Part shown: positions 11,207-24,900 of the stretch, one piece after another
Layout: every line of letters starts with the position of its first letter
Position numbering within the stretch: position 1 is the first letter of the stretch
Assembly: GCA_030685235.1 (NCBI GenBank)
Contig: MU839150.1
Coordinates: 1-64,000 of the forward strand
Origin: Copromyces sp. CBS 386.78
Lineage: Eukaryota; Ascomycota; Sordariomycetes; Sordariales; Sordariaceae
DNA length: 64,000 nt
Reading direction: 5' to 3'
Position numbers and translations under genes: made by a program
Notes under the pieces: model-generated
Databases searched by the model: none
What the model saw: only the letters and a program-made list of their open reading frames with translations
Told to the model about the DNA's origin: nothing

Positions 11207-14200
11207 ATATGGGGAATGGTCGTTGTCGGGAGTGTTGGGGATTAAGGATGGGAAAATGGGTATTGCCTAATGGTTAATTTCTGGATTCCATCTTTTAAAT
11301 GGGTTTTTTTGTTATCAATGGTCAGCGATCCGGTATGGTGTTTGGGGAGTTTTAATCATGGGGTTGCCGCGCATGTAAGCTATCAAGCTACGTACCTGAA
11401 CACATGTCCCTGATTTTCCCTGCATGCACGAGGAATGCAAGCGGGAACCATCTCGATGAAGACTCCTTATTGGTAGTATTGAATTCCGTGATCACATCGC
11501 TGAGGGTAATCCATGCAAATTCCGTGATCACACCCTGAAGACTTGACTGCTGTTGCGGGATCAGTTGCTGAAAGCGATCATTTTAGGGCCGAAAGAGACT
11601 TTGCGGCTGCCAGGTCAAGATGGAGATGGGACCAGCGATGCCGTCCCAGCTGATATTATTCCATCCCCTTCCCTCCCATCTTAATCGTGAGGCACACGAT
11701 AGCGAAAGGTCGTGTATATCTACTTCGGTTAAAGATCCAAAGGCCCCTCCCTGGACAATCGTAGTCAGTAGGTACCTCTGATGTCCATATGATATGTCTC
11801 GAAGAAAGCGCCAAAGAGCAGGTCATTGAGTCTCTTCTCGTAAACTTTACCTTGACAGGCTGTGTTGACCATGCTAGAGTCAGCCTCCCAAGCGGTTTGC
11901 ATATAACTTCTTTCCACGGCCACTGTTGTCGTAGTGTCCTTCGTGTCGATGGTTGGATGCGGACCAGCTTCCCGCACAAATCTTGCCAAGCCTTCTCAGC
12001 CGTCATAATCGTACGAGTCTCAGGGCCACCCCCGATTATCATACGCTGAGGTACCCTTCCGTGATGGTGATGAAGTGAAGCTGGACCACGGCATGTCATT
12101 GGATCGACCTTTGAGGGTCACGGTGGCAGATTGAGGTTGTGGTGTGAAGTGTTTGGTGGAGCCGGGCGGTTGTGGTTGTGGTTTGGTTGTGACGCTAAAT
12201 CGGGCCGCCGCGGGGATTTCCCTTCAGGTTAAGGTAGCAGTCTCCACTAACCCAGCCGCCCCGGACTGCATTAGCTTTAGAGGGCCAGAGCATGCCGAAA
12301 GCCCTGTAGGCGGGGCCTCCAGGGCGGTACTTAGCGGGTCGCTCATGATCGACCGCTAACGCCGACGAGGAAACCCCGACCTGACAGCCTAGGTACCTAG
12401 CAGGGCGCGAACGATACAACTGCAACATCATCATCTCCATGTCAACATGCGATGTACGTCGATGAGCGGGGGAAATACCGACATAACGCTAAAAGATAAA
12501 GGGTATCATCCTCCGAGTTCGGCTAATCCAAAATTGTCAAATGTCACCGATGATGGTCAATCGGGTAAAGTACCTCTATACGCACCTGCCAATACCAAGT
12601 TAGCTCATTAACGGAAGGCCAATGATTCGAAGAGGAACATAAGTACGTGGGATGCCCTGGGTCGGTCAGACTCGGCGTTTTCTTTGCTCTTCAGCACAAC
12701 TGCAACTTCATTTCACTTGGCTCTGCTCGATGTTCCTCAACCCACCCGCTATGTCTTGACGTTTTGGCGTTGTGAATTCTCCGAGCTGCGACCGGTTAAT
12801 GACCCAGCCAAGTTGCGCTGGCTTGTCTGCCTCTCGTGTCCATTTGTTTCGGCATTTGAACTTGGCGACTAGGGAAAGATATTGGATTTCATCGAGTCGG
12901 AGTTTCCCGGCGCAAATCCATGTTCAAACCAGCTTTACAAGACTGTCGGAAACTCCGGTTTGGAAGTAGTAGCTCGAGAGATCTTGTCCGCTGGCAGAAA
13001 CATGGTGACAGAGCGTGGAAGAAACTGCCCGATGCCAACTGAACTCCCGTCGCGCTTTGATTTTTTTTTGTTCTCTAACGCACACCGAACCTCGAGAAGG
13101 CAAGAACTCGTTCTGTTCGAGTCTCACTCGCTCACCCGGGCACACAGAATGGTTGGTAACACAGGGACGCGGGCCGCAGCTTCCACTTCTGCGCAGAGTG
13201 CAAGCTTTTAGTTGACGATGCTAGCTGATAACCAAAGAACCGTGATAGCCAGCGCTAACAAGACGGAAGCCACCAAAACGCCATCATCTCACCTTGCAGC
13301 TGTTAGTGGCGTCTTCGATCCTGCACTGCAGATGGTTCCTTCCTTTTGCCTCACTTCAACTGCGAGTTTGCCCTGAGGTGATGGTCCCAATGGGAAGGAA
13401 CTGACGACAGGTGTCTTACTCTCAGCCTCGAAGAGCTCTTGCCTCCACATTATCAAAATCCATGACTGTTTCCGGGCAGTCTGGAGCCGACCTGGAGACA
13501 CTCCGTCTTTCCCGGTCCTCACAATACTGACATCCATGTCATGACCGACGGGAGGGCTGCAATCTTCACCAATCATCAAATCTAATGGACTTTACCTCAC
13601 TTTGGCAACCTCTGCCATCCTCCAGCCGTGCCATCTCACTCCCCATACCATTGTCTACAGCCTCATTATATGTCTCACTTGCCCTCACCCTTCTCAGTGA
13701 AGAACGGATCCACACAACCCTGCCGGCATCATACCATTGCGCTCCTGACATGATCGCCCATGGGATTGCTACCTCATGGAGACACTATCACAATAGGCAG
13801 AGATTAACCCCATGGCAATCTCCAGTCCCTCGTCTTCAGCCAACTCAACGGTGCGCAAAGCCATGTCTATCTTTTACAGTCCAGAGACGCTAACGGTGTG
13901 TTTTGACTTGGGTGGTCTCTGTCATTCAGTGCTGTGGGATTAACTCGGAGCAAACTCAGCTGTCGTGTGCTGAACCATTGCTGGAAATACGGAGCCCTAC
14001 ACTGACAATCCATCACATCGGTAGTCGGTCAACGTCCGGACTCCTCCGCGGTCTAGATCCTCTCAACATACCTCGATCTTTCGTCAAACCAGTTACTTTC
14101 GATGTAATGATCTTCATGCTCTTGCCACGTCCATCTGGCTGTGCAGAGTATTGCTTGTTCAGCTGTGCTGAGAATCCTGATGAACTCCAACCACAACCAA

Positions 14201-15760
14201 ATCAAAAAGAGGCAACATCAGAACAGTGTATCAGCTCACGGTCTTTATCACTGTACCGATATTGTCATTTTCGCAAAATGAAGGGCTTGGCCCGTCCAGG
14301 CTACGGCTCTGACGACCGTGATTACTGCCTTCCGATTCAGGTTGTGTTGCTAGTTATTGTACCTTCACTCTGCAGACACCGTCGCCTCACGAGGTCAAAC
14401 CCATCTTCCAACTGGCCATCCGCCTTCACGACACAGACTTGCGGCTATTACACGTGTTGGCAGTCGATAGGATTCCCAAGGGTCAGGGCTCATGACCTTT
14501 TGGATGCCAACATTGGGCCAACGCTGTCCAGTCTACCGACCAACAGGGCTAATATTGGAGGCCATCCTACGCTACCTCTACCATGTAACCCATCCCACGC
14601 CATGGGGCTAAACTGAGACATTTACGCATACAGCATCACCTGGCAAGAGCCGTGTCAAGATTATTTTGTAACAGGATATATCCGACAGGTAAAGGTGCGT
14701 GAAGCAGATCATCACATGATGCAGTCGCATTGATATCGCAACTGGGCCACTCTTGCAGCGTAACTCCGCTCTTCTGCTTTTTACCTGGCATTAAGGTAAC
14801 TCATACAGTAGTCTAGGTTCTGAAGCAGCATCCTGAGGCTGGTATAATAAGACCAGCTCAGCTTCTTATCAGTATCAATAGGTCGGACACTGATCCATTG
14901 TGTCATTATTCCATTCACCAACTACCAGGCGTGGAGTGGACATCGCTACAGACAGTCCCGTAAGAAGCCAGGATACTCGTATGTCGAAATCAAGTCAATG
15001 GATACGTGCTGAACTTCAGATATCCAGAAAGGAAACGATCCACAAGGACAACACTTGAGTAGTGAGGCTCTTCACCGGTTAGATTCCATTGTGCATCGCG
15101 GACTTTAACCCTAGCAAACCAACAAGGTCTCTCATGTCCCTGTTGATTTTCTCCATGAGCACATGGGTACATCCGGGTGTGTGCACCTGGATACCGGCGA
15201 GCAGCAGTGACCCACCTTTTTCGACAACACCCTCAGTTTAGATTCCCCATTGGTCTTCGTTCCAATACATTGTCTCTGGCATGACATCCGGTAGCACTGG
15301 AAAAAAAAAACTCCATGTGTGCTTCGGTTTAGAGTCCACTGCGTTTCATTTGCTCTCCGAGAGCAACAGTTCGCCGTTCATCATTCGTGACGTTGTACCC
15401 GCTTCCGGCTATGATAGCGGTCGACGTTACTGGTTTAGTGATCTCAGCCCTTAAGCCTATCTTTTTCCCATCTGGTAAGTAACTCCCTCGTGATGTTCAG
15501 CTTGTCATGGTTCTGGCGTTTTCTCAACATGCGTTGGTGAGAAAACGCTATGCTGGCTCTCGGGGTATGATAGCCGAGCCATCGGATACGGGGAAGACAC
15601 ACCCGCACAGAATCCTCTCATAAACTAGGAAGGTCTCAGTTTAGAGGTCAAGTCGTCTTCCAAGAGTTATTTAAGACGGTCTAGATGCCCTCTTTTATGA
15701 TATCAAGTTGACACAAATTCCTGATTATCACATCACGCCATTACCATTGTCATATTCACC
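11207..15760. other. 4.5-kb gene-poor interval
   Basis: No domain-bearing frame was found. The longest frame (13903-14616, 237 codons, plus) has no recognisable motif. A 60-codon minus frame at 15172-14990 looks somewhat protein-like but has no neighbouring exons I can support. Short GGTACC/CCTAGG-rich patches occur near 12390-12410. Confidence 0.55.
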
Positions 15761-17979
15761 ATGAGCCGTCTCAATATTCTCAACCGCCTTTCTAAGAAAG
15801 GACGAGAGCGTCGTGCTGTTACTACGACGAGTGATAGCACTAGGCCATCATCAGAGGGGAAAACATCATCCGAATACCCGGCTCTGACCTCTATCAACTG
15901 TAAGGATACACTGGATCTTGTTGCCCTTTTCCTTGTTGTTCCACTCGCCCTCTGACATGCTAGGAACTATGCACTGTACTTAAGCTAACAAGTGACTGCA
16001 GTTCCATTTTCAGGTACTAAACGTCTGACTTTGGCTGAGTCGCCCTATGACAAGCCAGTGGAAGTAATACGCAAGGAAGAGTATCCTCACATGAACAATG
16101 GTAACTTCTTCCTCTCTTCATCCCCCTCCTCCATCTCTTTCCCGCCTGCTCGTTCTAGGCTGCAGCCTAACAATGACTAGGTATCTACCTCGACCACAGC
16201 GGCACAACCATCTACGCCGGATCGACCGTTAAGCGCTTCGCACATAAGATGAGCTCCAATCTATACGGTAACCCCCACTCCGCCAACGAGCCGGCCAAGT
16301 TCTCCGGCGACATGGTTGACTCGGTCCGCGAAAAGACCCTCCGCTTCCTCGGCGCTGACCCGCGCCACTTCGACCTCGTCTTCGTTGCCAATGCCACCGC
16401 GGCCATCAAGTTAGTTGCCGATTGCTTCCGCGACCTCGCCGAGCAGACCCGCACCGGTTCCTTCTGGTACGGCTACCATCGCGACGCACATACTAGCCTT
16501 GTCGGCGTGCGCGAGTTGACGAAGGGGCCACATAGTCACAAGTGTTTTGAGAGTGACGCCGAAGTTGAGGAGTGGATTGAGGGGAGAAACGCCTTTGGTC
16601 AGCAGCCAGGTAGTCTTGCTCTCTTTGCCTACCCCGGGCAGAGCAATCTTACGGGACGTCGACTCCCTCTCGCATGGACTGGTAGGATCCGACACGACAG
16701 GGCCAAGAGGCTACGCAATACGTACACCCTTCTGGATGCTGCCGCTCTGGCCATGACCAGTCCCATGTCCCACGTCTTGGAAGACCCCGATAGCGCACCG
16801 GACTTTACTTGCGTGTCGTTCTACAAGATCTTCGGCTTTCCCGATGTAGGTGGGCTCATCGTCCGTAAGGACTCCGGCCACATCCTCGCATTGAGGAAGT
16901 ATTTCGGCGGAGGCACTGTCAGCCTCGTTAGCACTATCGGAAGCGCGTGGCATGTGAGCAAGGGGTTGGAGACCAACACCCATGAGGACGGGAACGAGCA
17001 CACCGGCGGTCTACACGAGGGTCTGGAAGACGGGACACTCCCCTTTCACAGCATCCTAGCCTTGGGTGAGGCGATTGATGTCCACAGAGAGTTGTTCAGG
17101 AGCATGGAGAACATCTCTGTTTATACGTCTTCACTAGTCAGGAGGCTGTACCAAGGGATGAAAGGGATGCGGTATGACAATGGACAGCCGCTTTGCAAGG
17201 TCTATCACTCTGGGGATGAAGACCTTTGGGAAAATGGGAAGGGAGATGAGGTGTATGGCGATTCGAGAGTGCAAGGAGCTACAGTGGCGTTTAATGTGTT
17301 TAGGGAGGATGGGACGTATGAGAGCTATGCGATTGTGGAGAAGAAGGCGAATGATAGGGGGATTTACGTTCGGTCTGGTGGTGAGTTTGCCTTCATCTGG
17401 CCTTCCGTCCCGGCCTGATGAGATATACTGACGCTGGATTCCTACATAGGCGTTTGCAACCCTGGAGGAGTCTTCACGGCACTTCAGTACGAGCCGTGGC
17501 AGTTGAACAGGGCCAAGTCCGCCGGTCATCATTGCGGTTCCAATGGGCTGAGCGTTATAAATGAGCTTCCCACAGGGTAATTCCATTCTTTTCTCTTCGT
17601 CTTCCGTTCCCTCTTTCCCACGGCATCTCACATCACTAATCCATGCATGCCTTCCAGCATCGTCCGCGCAAGCCTTGGCGCAATGAGCACCACTCAAGAC
17701 GTCGACATCTTCCTTGCCTTCCTCAGAGAGAACTTTCTCGAGAAAGACCTCCCCGCCAAGAAAGGCAATGTCAAGATCAAGAGACAAAATTTGCTCGACA
17801 GTATCGCTTCAGCAGCTACATCGATGGCCACTGTGACCGCGAGGGAGGAGCGAACAGTGGCAGGAACAGCCACAATTATCTTACCGCCGAGTCCGACTCG
17901 CACTTCTTTTGTGGAAGAGGGAGCAGTGATGTTGAAGCCCAAGATGCTGGAGAGAGTTGGTAGTGCTATTTCTGTATAG
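15761..17979 (+). CDS. Molybdenum-cofactor-sulfurase-like PLP enzyme lacking the MOSC domain
   Basis: A class-V aminotransferase-fold, PLP-dependent protein related to the N-terminal half of Moco sulfurase (MOCOS/ABA3/HxB). Five exons, 15761-15899, 16002-16100, 16181-17380, 17450-17576 and 17658-17979, encode 628 residues. The fold begins at IYLDHSGTT (81-89). Other family marks are NLYGNPHS (106-113), LLDAAAL with D265 as the probable PLP N1 partner, and SFYKIFGFPDVGGL with K295 as the expected Schiff-base lysine. The sulfur-carrying region is represented by GGVCNPGGVF, which keeps the CNPG cysteine but lacks the second Cys of the usual CNPGAC. Full-length eukaryotic enzymes run about 850 residues and end in a MOSC domain; here the tail after ~560 is low-complexity. 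It may therefore be a desulfurase-only paralogue rather than the true Moco sulfurase. Either of two adjacent AG acceptors (16001 or 16013) could serve exon 2. Confidence 0.85.
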
Positions 17980-18881
17980 ATGCAAGAGCTTCTTTCAGAA
18001 GAGGGACAATAATGTTGAACGAGGTTGGGTTAATTAATGGGGTTTGGTGGGAGGATATTTGGTTGGGACTTACTTGCTGTTGATATTGCTGTTACGATCA
18101 GGGTCAGAATCAGGATCAGGCTCATTATGGTTTTTTTTTTGTTTTTTTTTTTCGTTGCCCCTCTGCTCTCCTCGTTTCCATTTGGCCTGCTTATAATTCC
18201 GAGTGCTGTTACATCTGTTTGGGAGCTGGTGTTTTTCATCACCCTTTTCATCTAAATGCATGTCTTCCAAAGTGGCGCTTGACTACCTAAAAACAGATAA
18301 TGTCAGACTGATGTGATCGTAGAACGTGCCATCAGCTAGCTGAACTGGCTAATAATTTCAACTCAGGTTCCGCACAGGTGGTGAAATCGACGAACTTTGT
18401 TTAGAGAGGGTTCAGGTGGTAGTGCTGGTTCTGTTTGATGAAAGAAGTCTCAAAGCCAATGGATGCCCATTTGGATGCCCTTAGTTTATATTCGATGCGG
18501 GTTCTTCTGGGATTGCTGGTTTGGTGACCCGGAAATGAGCTTAGTCCTTCCATGATACGATGCTGAACAGTCATTAGACTTTGGAATGGCTAGCATCAGG
18601 ATCAGGGTCAATATCAGGGTCGTTTTCACTCTGTTCTATCCTTGCTCATCTTTTGGGTCTGTGGCTTTTCATATGGCTGGTCTGGAACATCATGTATCTG
18701 AAGATCTGTACGTATCAAATTTTTGCTCCATCGGCGCTTGACTACTTAATGATCGCGGAGTGTCAAATGGGAAGATGTCTTACGTTTTTTTCTTTGATTC
18801 TATGCAATTCATGGCTAGTGAGTAGGTCCCATCTGTACGCAGCATTATAGGTGTTAGACCAAAGCGCTGAAAACAACAACT
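17980..18881. other. Intergenic with degenerate ATCAGG-type repeats
   Basis: Two patches of imperfect GATCAGGGTCAG-like repeats lie at 18096-18120 and 18594-18621. A shared GGCGCTTGACTACNTAA string follows each (near 18274 and 18733), suggesting an old local duplication. No gene is seen. Confidence 0.45.
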
Positions 18882-18955
18882 GGTCCGATGGTGTAGTTGG
18901 TTATCACGTCAGTCTAACACACTGAAGGTCCCCAGATCGAGCCTGGGTCGGATCA
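18882..18955 (+). tRNA. tRNA-Val (anticodon AAC)
   Basis: A complete cloverleaf is visible. The 7-bp acceptor stem (18882-18888 with 18948-18954) has one G-U pair. The D-arm carries the box-A-like TGGTGTAGTTGGTTATCA, and the anticodon stem TCAGT/ACTGA encloses the loop CTAACAC with anticodon AAC. The T-arm is CCCAG-ATCGAGC-CTGGG and the discriminator is A. No intron. Runs of T at 18966 onward provide a Pol III terminator. AAC is read as IAC and decodes GUU/GUC/GUA valine codons. Confidence 0.95.
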
Positions 18956-21900
18956 TCTCAACATTTTATTTTTGCAACTTTTTCTTCCATTGGACTTCGT
19001 TTCATTGTGCATAGAACCGCTGTGATGATTTTTTTCTCGGCTTCAAATATCAGCGGTCTTCAGAAATCTTGAGGTTGAGGTATGTTGGGCGGATTCTACC
19101 TAAACCCCTACTCTTCACTGGCTTGTGTTTCTTTTTTTTATTGCTTTCCTTGCATCATGCTGGACTAGGTTCATGGCAAGCAAGAAATACCTTCTAGTTT
19201 AAAATCACCTTTGGTGACATGGGACCTTTTTGTCAGTTTTTGTTTCCCCCTTCCTCTCTCCTGGATTTCTAGTTTTGTTTTCTCTCATTGTGGATCCAAG
19301 CGGACTTTCTCAACTGTCCACGATATCATTGCGTTTTACTCGGCGTTGTGGCCGTTTATCTGATGTAGAATCGATGTTCGCCATTTGCTTTTCAGTTGTT
19401 TCAACTCACTTCAGTAATAGTAATGCTTCTGCCTAGGATAAGTGGATACGTGCAAACATCGCAATCACCCAGCACAGTGTCTTGTTGGCTTTTCGGTGGG
19501 TGTCAAAATCGACTAGGCAGAGTAGGAAATGGTAGGGAGGCAACAAGCTTTGCCTGGAATCAGTCGAGGAGGTCCAACAGACTTCTTCCTCCGTCTGCTA
19601 ACATGTAGTGCTGAATCGAATCGAGTGTGAGAAGGAAAAAGGAAAGGGAGGAACGGGGGTACGGAATCGTACCTTACATTAACAAAGGTTAGATTCTATG
19701 TTGGGGCGGAAAATGCCAATCCGCGGACCGGCTACCCGCAGCATCACATTGCAGGGTTGTGTAGGGGTAGGGCAACCTTTCCTTAACGGTTCTTGACCGG
19801 CTCATTTCTTTTTGCGGAGTTCGGAGATCTTTTTGACGTCTTTTCCGATCGAGTTTGGGAGATGTTTGGTTGTTGGGGGGATTTGCCGACCGTAAACCAG
19901 TAAGAAGAAGAGAAAATGAAGGGCAAAAATATGAAATGTGACAAGTCGTTCTCTCACCAACATCCCATCATCCAAGCAAGGGGCTGACGACAAGGACAAC
20001 GGTGGTCCCTCGACAGGACAGGGTACCTGACATCTGCATGCCCAGCTAGGAAAAGGTTGTTTTCCAGTGAACAAGGGACGCTTTGTCGACACGTCTCGTC
20101 TGGTCTGGCATCATGCATAACATAAAGGAGTCGTTTGTTGCATCCAGGCAGCTTCACAGGAGTCTCCCTTGCTTTTGTTAACACCAAAAGCAACGAAGAG
20201 GATGATTTCCATGGATTAGGGGCGAGAACAGAGAAGAAGTAGACACATATGAGGTTGATGAGTGTTGGTGTTGTCAGAGCGATATCAGCAGCAACAAGGG
20301 GGTATGGCGGAAACAGTGCCCTTTCATGAGCCAGTTGCAAAGACTGATCCTGTTGAATTGTGGTCCGCATGAACTGGTGTGGAGGAGAGAGTCTATGATC
20401 CCATTCGCAATTTCACAAGTCCTTCAAGGGTTCTCAGGAATGTGTTTGCCTCGGTATTGAGCATCTGTTGTTGGTGAAAGACTGCAGAACAGCCAAAAAA
20501 AGTATTCGGGACCGAGAGAGGCAGGAGCTTGGCTTGTCTGATTACGATATCTGTAGTCGTTGAATGATGAGGCGTTCAGATGTGGCCACTATCTCGTGTA
20601 TGTTAGCTCTATCGTGATCAAAACTGCTCAAAGTAGTAGATTGATTGGATCTCCTTCTCATGATCGTCACCCACTCGGTCATCTTCATGCATTTCTAGAA
20701 GCACAACTTATGCCGGCTCTGCAACGTATCCTATAACAGCCAGATTATCGCACATAGATACGGTGCAGTGATGCGGATGGTAGTCGGCTCGTAAGATACT
20801 GTGTTGGACTGCCATCCTGGTGCTCCTTCTTTTGTTGTTTTCTTCGACGTGACTACGTTGTAATTCAGGGACGCATTCCATAGCAAATAGCGTTTCATCT
20901 AATGGCCCAGGAGACGCGATGGCAACATGCGATGTAACAAGTTGGAAGCAAGCGGAAGCGGTTTGTTAGTTCGCTGCTTTCGCCACAAGTCCCGTTAGCT
21001 CTGCTGCAATCGTAGGACAAACTGTCGACAAAAAGGGAAAGATTCCAGAACAACAGTTTCAGAATGTAGGGCTGTGGAATGGAAGTCGATGGTGAAGAAG
21101 CTCCAGCACTCTCGCCCTTCGTTTCGCAAAGCTTTGGATAGTATCAAACAAGCTCCGGGGGTTGTCGCCCCATCGGTATCAGCAACATACTAGCCCGGAT
21201 TAGCTCGGAAGGAAGTTTGTGCGTTGGTAATGTTTTCGAAATGCGCCAAGTATGCTCCTCGTGACGCAAGAAAACAAGCTTTGGCAAATGGTGCCAGAAC
21301 GGCGACCATCGTCAGGGCAAGTTAGATCAAAATGAGATATTGAACTACAACAATTCATTTCCCGCCTTGTGAGGGGACTCTCCACCGGGTTCGCAGAGGC
21401 CGTCCATCTAGTCGCCATGGAGTTTTATGGCCGTAAGCACGTATCAAGACATTTTGGCTAAAGGGGAAATGTGTTAGTATCGTCGCTCCAGTGACAATGT
21501 AGGGTAATTAAACCAGGACGACCCGGACATGACCGTGGCTAGACATATGTAGCTGAATGGTTACGAGGTGTATAATGAAAAGTGTATTGCTGGGATCTGG
21601 ACTGTAGAAAGATCGCTTGATCGGAAATGCAGAGCTTGATTGCCGGTTGCTGGATAATGTGCGAGGAAGAAACCGAGAGGAAAACATACTCGATAAGTCG
21701 TGAGCGAACCCTTGTCATTGCCAAGGCTCGTCTGCCACACGCTTGAGGAAGATGAACCGAAGATCCGACGATATTAAAGCGCTTGTATGGCCGTGCAGGA
21801 GACCCGCTGTAATGCTCAAGGACCAAAGTAAGTGGACAGATGGTCAAGTTTCTGTGCGGATTTTGGGTTTCGAGGTGCGAGCACAGTCGGAGGTGGTTGA

Positions 21901-24900
21901 TGGCGCTTTGGTGAAGAAATATCACCAACATCAAGTCCTGGAGGTTTTGTCACAATTAGCGAGGCTTGTTACATTTTTCCAACGGCCACAAGCGCGGAAG
22001 AGCGTCCAATGCTTTGAAATACCGGAGCTGGTAGCCAGCCGCAGCGGCAAGTGGACAAACCTAAGCGTGCCGCCCTCGTCGGTACAGCTAGGGCTGGGCG
22101 GAACAGGCCGTGTAGCGTCACGGTAGCCGTTGCAGGGTCGCGTTTTGCGGGAGGGTTCGGCGGGTTGCCTGTCGCCTGCTGTTGTGCTGATGTGAACGTG
22201 GATGTGTCTATATGTGTCTCGTAGAATCACGCTTCTTGGGTGTTTCTGGCTGTCTCACTGCCTTGCCGGCCATATCGAGTTCGCCCAGCATACGAGGGTA
22301 TACCTAATCAAGATGGTGGGCGTGTTGACTGTGCCCTTGACAGGACGAGGTTACTGATCAACATACCTCTTAATATCAGCTAAAGACCAAATGCTAGTAG
22401 ATAGAGCTGTGTAAGGTTCTGAAGGCATGGCACGGGGCATCGACAAGTGGTCAGGCAATGGAACGAAAATCGTATGTCCCGCTCAATGTAAATTGAGTTG
22501 GGAACCACTTGTCGTCGGAGTGGAGGACGTCGCCAGTGACTCGAAAGCCTTGATGGGCGTCAATATCCTTTCGATATAGTTGATACTAGCATTGCAGAGA
22601 TGATCGCTTCAGCGGAAGATACTGAAGTGATTGTTGATTTAGCCAGTAGAAATCATGTCGGGGGTTGAGACTTGAGTGTCCTCCTTGGGTGTGTGTCACC
22701 CCACATCGAGTCAAGACTTCACCATCGACATTGCGTTATACTGGAATCCAACTCATTCGCGCTCTTGGTTGTTGCTTGTCGGGGTGGCGTGGCAGTCTTG
22801 ACCTCTTGAGGAAGGAGCACCTAAATTACCTCTTTAGCTATTGCTGGCGGAAATTCTCAAAAGAGAGATGAGGGGAAAGTGTCGACAGAAACTAGGAAGG
22901 GAAAGAGTGGTCGTCTATTCCACTTCCGATTCGGACCGGAGTGGATATCGTGCAGGGCGGGTGCAAAGAAGAGCTGTACTAAGCCATCTCCCACCAAGGT
23001 ACTTCTGTACCTTATGTGAGTGTGCAGGTACCTCTTACTTCCCGCTACTGACCGTGACCTTTCGTTTCTTTCCCTGCAGCTGGGTACGTGCTTTGCCGGC
23101 GGCAGGCACTGACTGCACTGAGGCTGTACGTGCTTTGCCGGCGGCAGGCACTGACTGTACTGAACCAGCAGGAATACCGTGACCAGGCAATTTCCGACTT
23201 CACTTCGAGTCTGCGAAAAGTTCTCTCTTCCGTCCATCCTTCAATCGCCTGTATGAACAGTGAAGTCATCGATCGCTTCAACCGTACATGCTCGGCAGCA
23301 TTGTCCTGAATCGTCACCACTATCACAAATCCTGGCAATAGAACATGGGCGGTTGTCCGGTTGTGCTGCACTGGACGACATTCGCACGGCATTTAACCAA
23401 GCATATCCAAGCAGCCATTGTTCTCGACGAGACTTGGATGATTGGCTGTCAAACAACCGGACCCTTGGCGGCGATCGCAAGCGCGCTTGTATCAGAGATC
23501 TGGGCTGACCCATCCTCACCCATGTCGAAACAGAGACGTCCCTAGAAGGTCAGCATTGAGTTTGGGCTTCCATCTCCCCCGTCCTGACACTGTCTGGTAC
23601 CCTTATCGAGCATCGACATATCCCTTTGTTCAGAACCGTTGGTTGACTGGTTTTCCAGGATGCAAAAGCTTGTTACACAGACCGACAGACTAGGATTGTT
23701 ATCGGGTATGCTGACCGTTGAGTTAAGCATTACTGCCCAAGTCATGGACTCTGCTTGAAAGATAGCGTGATGTCGCTCACCGGTCTGTTAGCCCAAGCCT
23801 CTGACGATATAGGCCACACTCGGTTGCTGAGCAGCAGCAGCTTCCAGGCCTGGTCCGGAAAACCTCAACCTCGCAAGACTGTCCTCAAGGCCTCCATCAA
23901 AACGACTCTCTCGGGGATGCGGCCCTTGCAGCGTTACATGATCGCAGGGAGGCTTCCATGGCTCCCAACGCAACCCAACAGCGCTGTATGCTAGCCGGCA
24001 TTTTACCAGCTTGAGTGTTATTCAGCGATAGCAGCATTTGCCATGTCACTACGCGAGTGCCAAATGGCCAATATGGCAACTACAATCCTATGTCGCACTG
24101 CAGCTGGAGCAACCGGTTCATGAAAGAAGAGAGACCGAGAGTAATCCTGGAAAGCCGCGGGATTGGCTCACATCATCGTCTCTTCCGAATATCAGGCCCC
24201 ATACTGTTGCTACGACAGACGCAAAATGTCTCCGAGAACCTTTCACCTCGCTGATGCAAGGTACGGTAACGACCTTTATGACACTCGTTAACAGTTTGGC
24301 TCGGGCTAAAAGAGAGATGCATGAAGGTACTAACTGCAGAAGCGCATCAGGTACCATGGTAAGTTTCTCGTCTGTTGCTTACATTTTAGAAGTCCGCGTC
24401 AGAGCGTCGTTAGTAGGTAACACATCAGGACTCGCATTCCTCTGCCACGTTGCTAAAGGGTCAACGGGCCCTGATAGGTCCTCCGGGCCAGCATTACATC
24501 TCCCCCGATGGATCGTATCCCTTCCACACAGCAGACAGGAATGACCACACTGATATTCGTCCCGGCGCAAAACAACCTCAGCACAATACGAGACCGGTGC
24601 AAGTCGACGATTTACAGAAGCCACAAGCTTGACGCTTTGGCTGACTAGTGGAAGAGTTGAACAACCTTTTCCCAAAACGAAGGACAGCTCCAACTGCAAC
24701 AACGGGGCCAAGGATGGCGGACAGGGGAGTCACGCATTCTTGGCATCTTTGCAAGTGGTGTGGCTTACGAGACGCTTGACTCCAAACGGGCATGATCCCA
24801 GGGCTCAGACAGTCCTCAGCCTATCATGACACTCACAGGTATGTGATCCTTGACATTTATTTGCACAGACGTGCCAGGGATAAGCGGGCTTTTTGAGCCT

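Noticed and set aside
13903..14616. 237-codon plus-strand frame
   Set aside because: No recognisable motif, no plausible exon neighbours, and composition like the surrounding non-coding DNA.
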